Below, in pieces: positions 61,942 through 64,000 of a stretch of 64,000 bases of DNA. Each line of letters starts with the position of its first letter. The stretch's first letter is position 1. Source of the stretch: Geminicoccaceae bacterium (GTDB taxonomy: Bacteria > Pseudomonadota > Alphaproteobacteria > Geminicoccales > Geminicoccaceae); assembly GCA_020638465.1 (NCBI GenBank), contig JACKIM010000001.1, positions 1,868,501 through 1,932,500 on the forward strand. The letters are read 5' to 3'. Below the pieces are notes generated by a model. It worked only from the letters and a program-made list of their open reading frames with translations, did no database searches and was not told the DNA's origin. Both the position numbers and the translations under genes were made by a program.

Positions 61942-61998
61942 CCGATTTATCCCGCGTGACGTAAACTTGGTGATAAACTCGTATACTGGAAGAGTTGT

Positions 61999-62028
61999 TC
62001 AGGGTAGTTTTTCGTGAATGATGTTCAT
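61999..62028 (-). CDS. Possible 9-codon leader peptide (MNIIHEKLP)
   Basis: Between the acylase stop and the S24 repressor start, ATG 62028-62026 follows a consensus AGGAGG (62041-62036) with seven-base spacing, then nine codons and TGA at 62001-61999. A perfect Shine-Dalgarno in front of so short a frame is unusual. It may be a translated leader, or a chance ribosome-binding site. Confidence 0.3.
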   Translation of the reverse strand: MNIIHEKLP

Positions 62029-62051
62029 CTTCCAGCCTCCTCTTTCTTAAC

Positions 62052-64000
62052 CTAGCGCGAGATCGCCAACTGTAGATGTCTACCCTTCGAAGACGGGGTA
62101 TGGGGGAAATCGAGGGTCACAAGGCGACCGTTCCGCCAGAAATCCGTCATGTCGTGATGGTGCCCTGAAAGCGGATGCCCTGACTGGCCGGTGGCGCTGA
62201 TCATCCGCATTTGTGCGGGTTTCGACCAGTCGACCAACATGCGCATGGAAGCTGCTGCGGTGATGGTGAACGGCTCGTTCACGCGGTAGTGGGCGACATC
62301 CGGAGAGCTACTGTCACCGCTTTTCGTGGTCTCGATGGAAAACAACCTGCGGATGAGTGCTATTTGGCTGAATGGGATGTGTTCCATGACCACGGGTTGT
62401 GCGGCGCCCCAGCTCCAGCTGTCGACATTCCCTCCGAAGCGCAGGGTGAGGGAATGGTATGCCCGCTCAAGTGCGACTGTTGCGCTGTCGGCACAGGTTT
62501 CCACTCGCTCGGTCGTTCCGATGTCATCGCACCATTGCGGAGACAGATGGACGATGCGGTACATCGTATTCGGGCGAATTCCGTCAAAGGCAGGAAAGTC
62601 GCCCGCAAGCTCGTCGGCGAGGATGGCCCTGACCAGTTCATGGTACCAGGCGGCAAAGATGAGCCCCTCGGGGCGCAAGCGGTCCATGTCGCGGTCCCAC
62701 TGGCGCAGGCGCTCGACGAGATCAACAAGTTCCGGCGATTGCAGCTCGATGTTGAAGAGTAGCGGCAGGAAGTCATCGGCCAGTGTGGAATGAATGTCGT
62801 CCTGCGCTGCCACCAGGTCGCTGGCGCTGAGGGGGTGTCGGTTGAGCAGGTCCTCCAGTCGGCGCGCCCGCAGGGCCGGATCCCAGTCGGAGGTCAGGTG
62901 GTAGGGATAGCGGGGTGTGGTAAAGCGATTGTTGGCGTTCATGACCCACGCTGAAGGTGGATCGAAAATCCGGGGTAATTCACTGTACGGTATGTAACTT
63001 GTCCACGCCCCGTCGGCCTTCGTGCCGCTTGTGGGAAATTTGCCATCGCCAGAGCTGCGTATGGGAATGCGTCCGGCAAGGGTAATGCCGACATGTCCCC
63101 ACCTGTCGGCAAATGCGGCATTCTGCGGCGGTGACTGGAAATCTTCGAGTGCCGCCAGAAACTCCCGCCAGTTTCGGGCGGTTGCGAGGCGGGCGCCTGC
63201 CTCGATGGTCGCGTCGTCGTCGCTCAGGCCGGTCCAGCGCAAGGCGATGGCAGCCCCCTTCGGCCGATCTGCAAACGATGTCACATCCGAAATGATCGGG
63301 CCGTTACGGCTCTCGCGAACGTCGAGGGAAACCGTTTCTCCACCCCGGACACGGATATTCTCATGGATGACCCTGAATGGTTCGCTGCCCTCCGCGGTGA
63401 GATAACGTTCCGGATCGCCAGGATCGACAGTCTCGATGACGAGATCTTCCACATCTGCGCCGGAGTTGGTGAAACCCCAGGCGATATCGGCATTGCGACC
63501 GATGACGACGAACGGCATCGATGGCATGGTTGCTCCGGCGACGGTCAACCCCGGAGCCGTGATGCTGACCAGGTACCAGATGGATGGTGTCTGCAGTCGC
63601 AGGTGCGGGTCGCTGGCGAGCATGGCTGCCCCGCTGGCACTGCCCGCCGAACCGACCGCGAAGACGTTCGAGCCGAGACCGGTCGTGCTGTAGCCGGCGG
63701 AGAGTGCAAGGACCCGGTCCAGTGCCGACCCCGCATCTTTCATGACGGTACGAACGCTGACCGGGTCATCGATTCCGCCACCCGGCATCAGATCGGCAAG
63801 AGCCGCATCATCGAACCTGCGGGCCAGCCGCGAGCGCATCGCCTCGTCCCGCCAGTTCTTCGACAGATCCAGCGCCATGAGGCGCGGCCACACCAGGCTG
63901 TCGGCCAGCGTCCATGGCTCCGGTTCGTGCCAAAGCAGCTGGAACTCGGGCGGGAGGGGCCATCGACGCCATTCGAGAAAGGCGTTGATGCCTGCAGCGT
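62052..64000 (-). CDS. Penicillin acylase family protein (5' truncated by window edge)
   Basis: The frame stays open to 64000, and the upstream part reads WHEPEPWTLADSLVW, as in the acylase alpha chain, so the gene starts outside the window. The Ntn-hydrolase nucleophile Ser is in GLGSNVFAVG (Ser at the mature beta-chain start), followed by ASGAAMLASDPHLRLQTPSIWYLV, the binding-site block IGRNADIAWGFTNSGADVEDL and the C-terminal DWSKPAQMRMISATGQSGHPLSGHHHDMTDFWRNG. Such enzymes hydrolyse amides: penicillin, acyl-homoserine lactone or other N-acyl compounds. A role in quenching of acyl-homoserine lactone signals is possible but not shown. Confidence 0.88.
   Translation of the reverse strand, partial: AAGINAFLEWRRWPLPPEFQLLWHEPEPWTLADSLVWPRLMALDLSKNWRDEAMRSRLARRFDDAALADLMPGGGIDDPVSVRTVMKDAGSALDRVLALSAGYSTTGLGSNVFAVGSAGSASGAAMLASDPHLRLQTPSIWYLVSITAPGLTVAGATMPSMPFVVIGRNADIAWGFTNSGADVEDLVIETVDPGDPERYLTAEGSEPFRVIHENIRVRGGETVSLDVRESRNGPIISDVTSFADRPKGAAIALRWTGLSDDDATIEAGARLATARNWREFLAALEDFQSPPQNAAFADRWGHVGITLAGRIPIRSSGDGKFPTSGTKADGAWTSYIPYSELPRIFDPPSAWVMNANNRFTTPRYPYHLTSDWDPALRARRLEDLLNRHPLSASDLVAAQDDIHSTLADDFLPLLFNIELQSPELVDLVERLRQWDRDMDRLRPEGLIFAAWYHELVRAILADELAGDFPAFDGIRPNTMYRIVHLSPQWCDDIGTTERVETCADSATVALERAYHSLTLRFGGNVDSWSWGAAQPVVMEHIPFSQIALIRRLFSIETTKSGDSSSPDVAHYRVNEPFTITAAASMRMLVDWSKPAQMRMISATGQSGHPLSGHHHDMTDFWRNGRLVTLDFPHTPSSKGRHLQLAISR

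Noticed and set aside
1..64000. CRISPR array or prophage
   Set aside because: No regularly spaced direct repeats and no integrase, capsid or terminase genes were seen. The only mobile element recognised is the IS200.

Overview
The window is high-GC DNA from an alphaproteobacterium. Supporting signs are the order HIG1-like protein / PduO / etfB / etfA / hbd, uvrC followed by moaD-moaE, a fused MoeA-like/MobA-like protein, and many start-stop overlaps with GTG or TTG starts. I cannot assign a genus; a Rhodospirillales/Geminicoccales-type soil or marine heterotroph is a guess. Both window ends cut genes: nnr on the left and a penicillin acylase on the right.

Left part (1-11.4 kb): metabolite repair (nnr), RuvX, aspartate dehydrogenase, cobalamin adenosylation, the ETF electron carrier and 3-hydroxyacyl-CoA dehydrogenase. 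These are followed by a solitary form II CoxL-like molybdenum hydroxylase subunit, an MBL-fold hydrolase and a methyltransferase. From 11.4 to 21.1 kb a tightly overlapping minus-strand operon carries four glycosyltransferases, a histidine phosphatase, a polysaccharide deacetylase, a fused-ATPase ABC protein and a peptide-type solute-binding protein, but no permease. Divergent from it is a phage-like tailspike cassette (21.3-24.1 kb).

Middle (24-41.8 kb): a metY-type thiol-lyase with an alpha/beta hydrolase, an acyl-CoA ligase, an O-antigen-ligase-like protein, a nucleotidyltransferase/Alg14/Alg13 cassette, uvrC, moaD-moaE, two inositol catabolism genes (iolD, iolE), lpxB, and a three-gene operon that couples molybdenum-cofactor nucleotide transfer to a SufS/SufU-like sulfur pair.

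Right part (41.8-64 kb) is the most interesting. It has a ZorA/ZorB-like stator pair with no recognisable effector. Next comes a complete DSF-type signalling locus: an RpfC-like hybrid kinase, an RpfF-like synthase, and an RpfG-type receiver fused to PAS-GGDEF-EAL instead of HD-GYP. An IS200 element follows. Then comes an RNA-repair/Ro operon under RtcR: a sigma-54 promoter, a TROVE (Ro60/Rsr) protein, four tandem Y-RNA-like genes with tRNA-mimic modules, rtcB and rtcA. The window closes with a cell wall hydrolase, a FIST sensor protein, a Nudix hydrolase, two XRE regulators (one with a degenerate S24 domain) and the truncated acylase.
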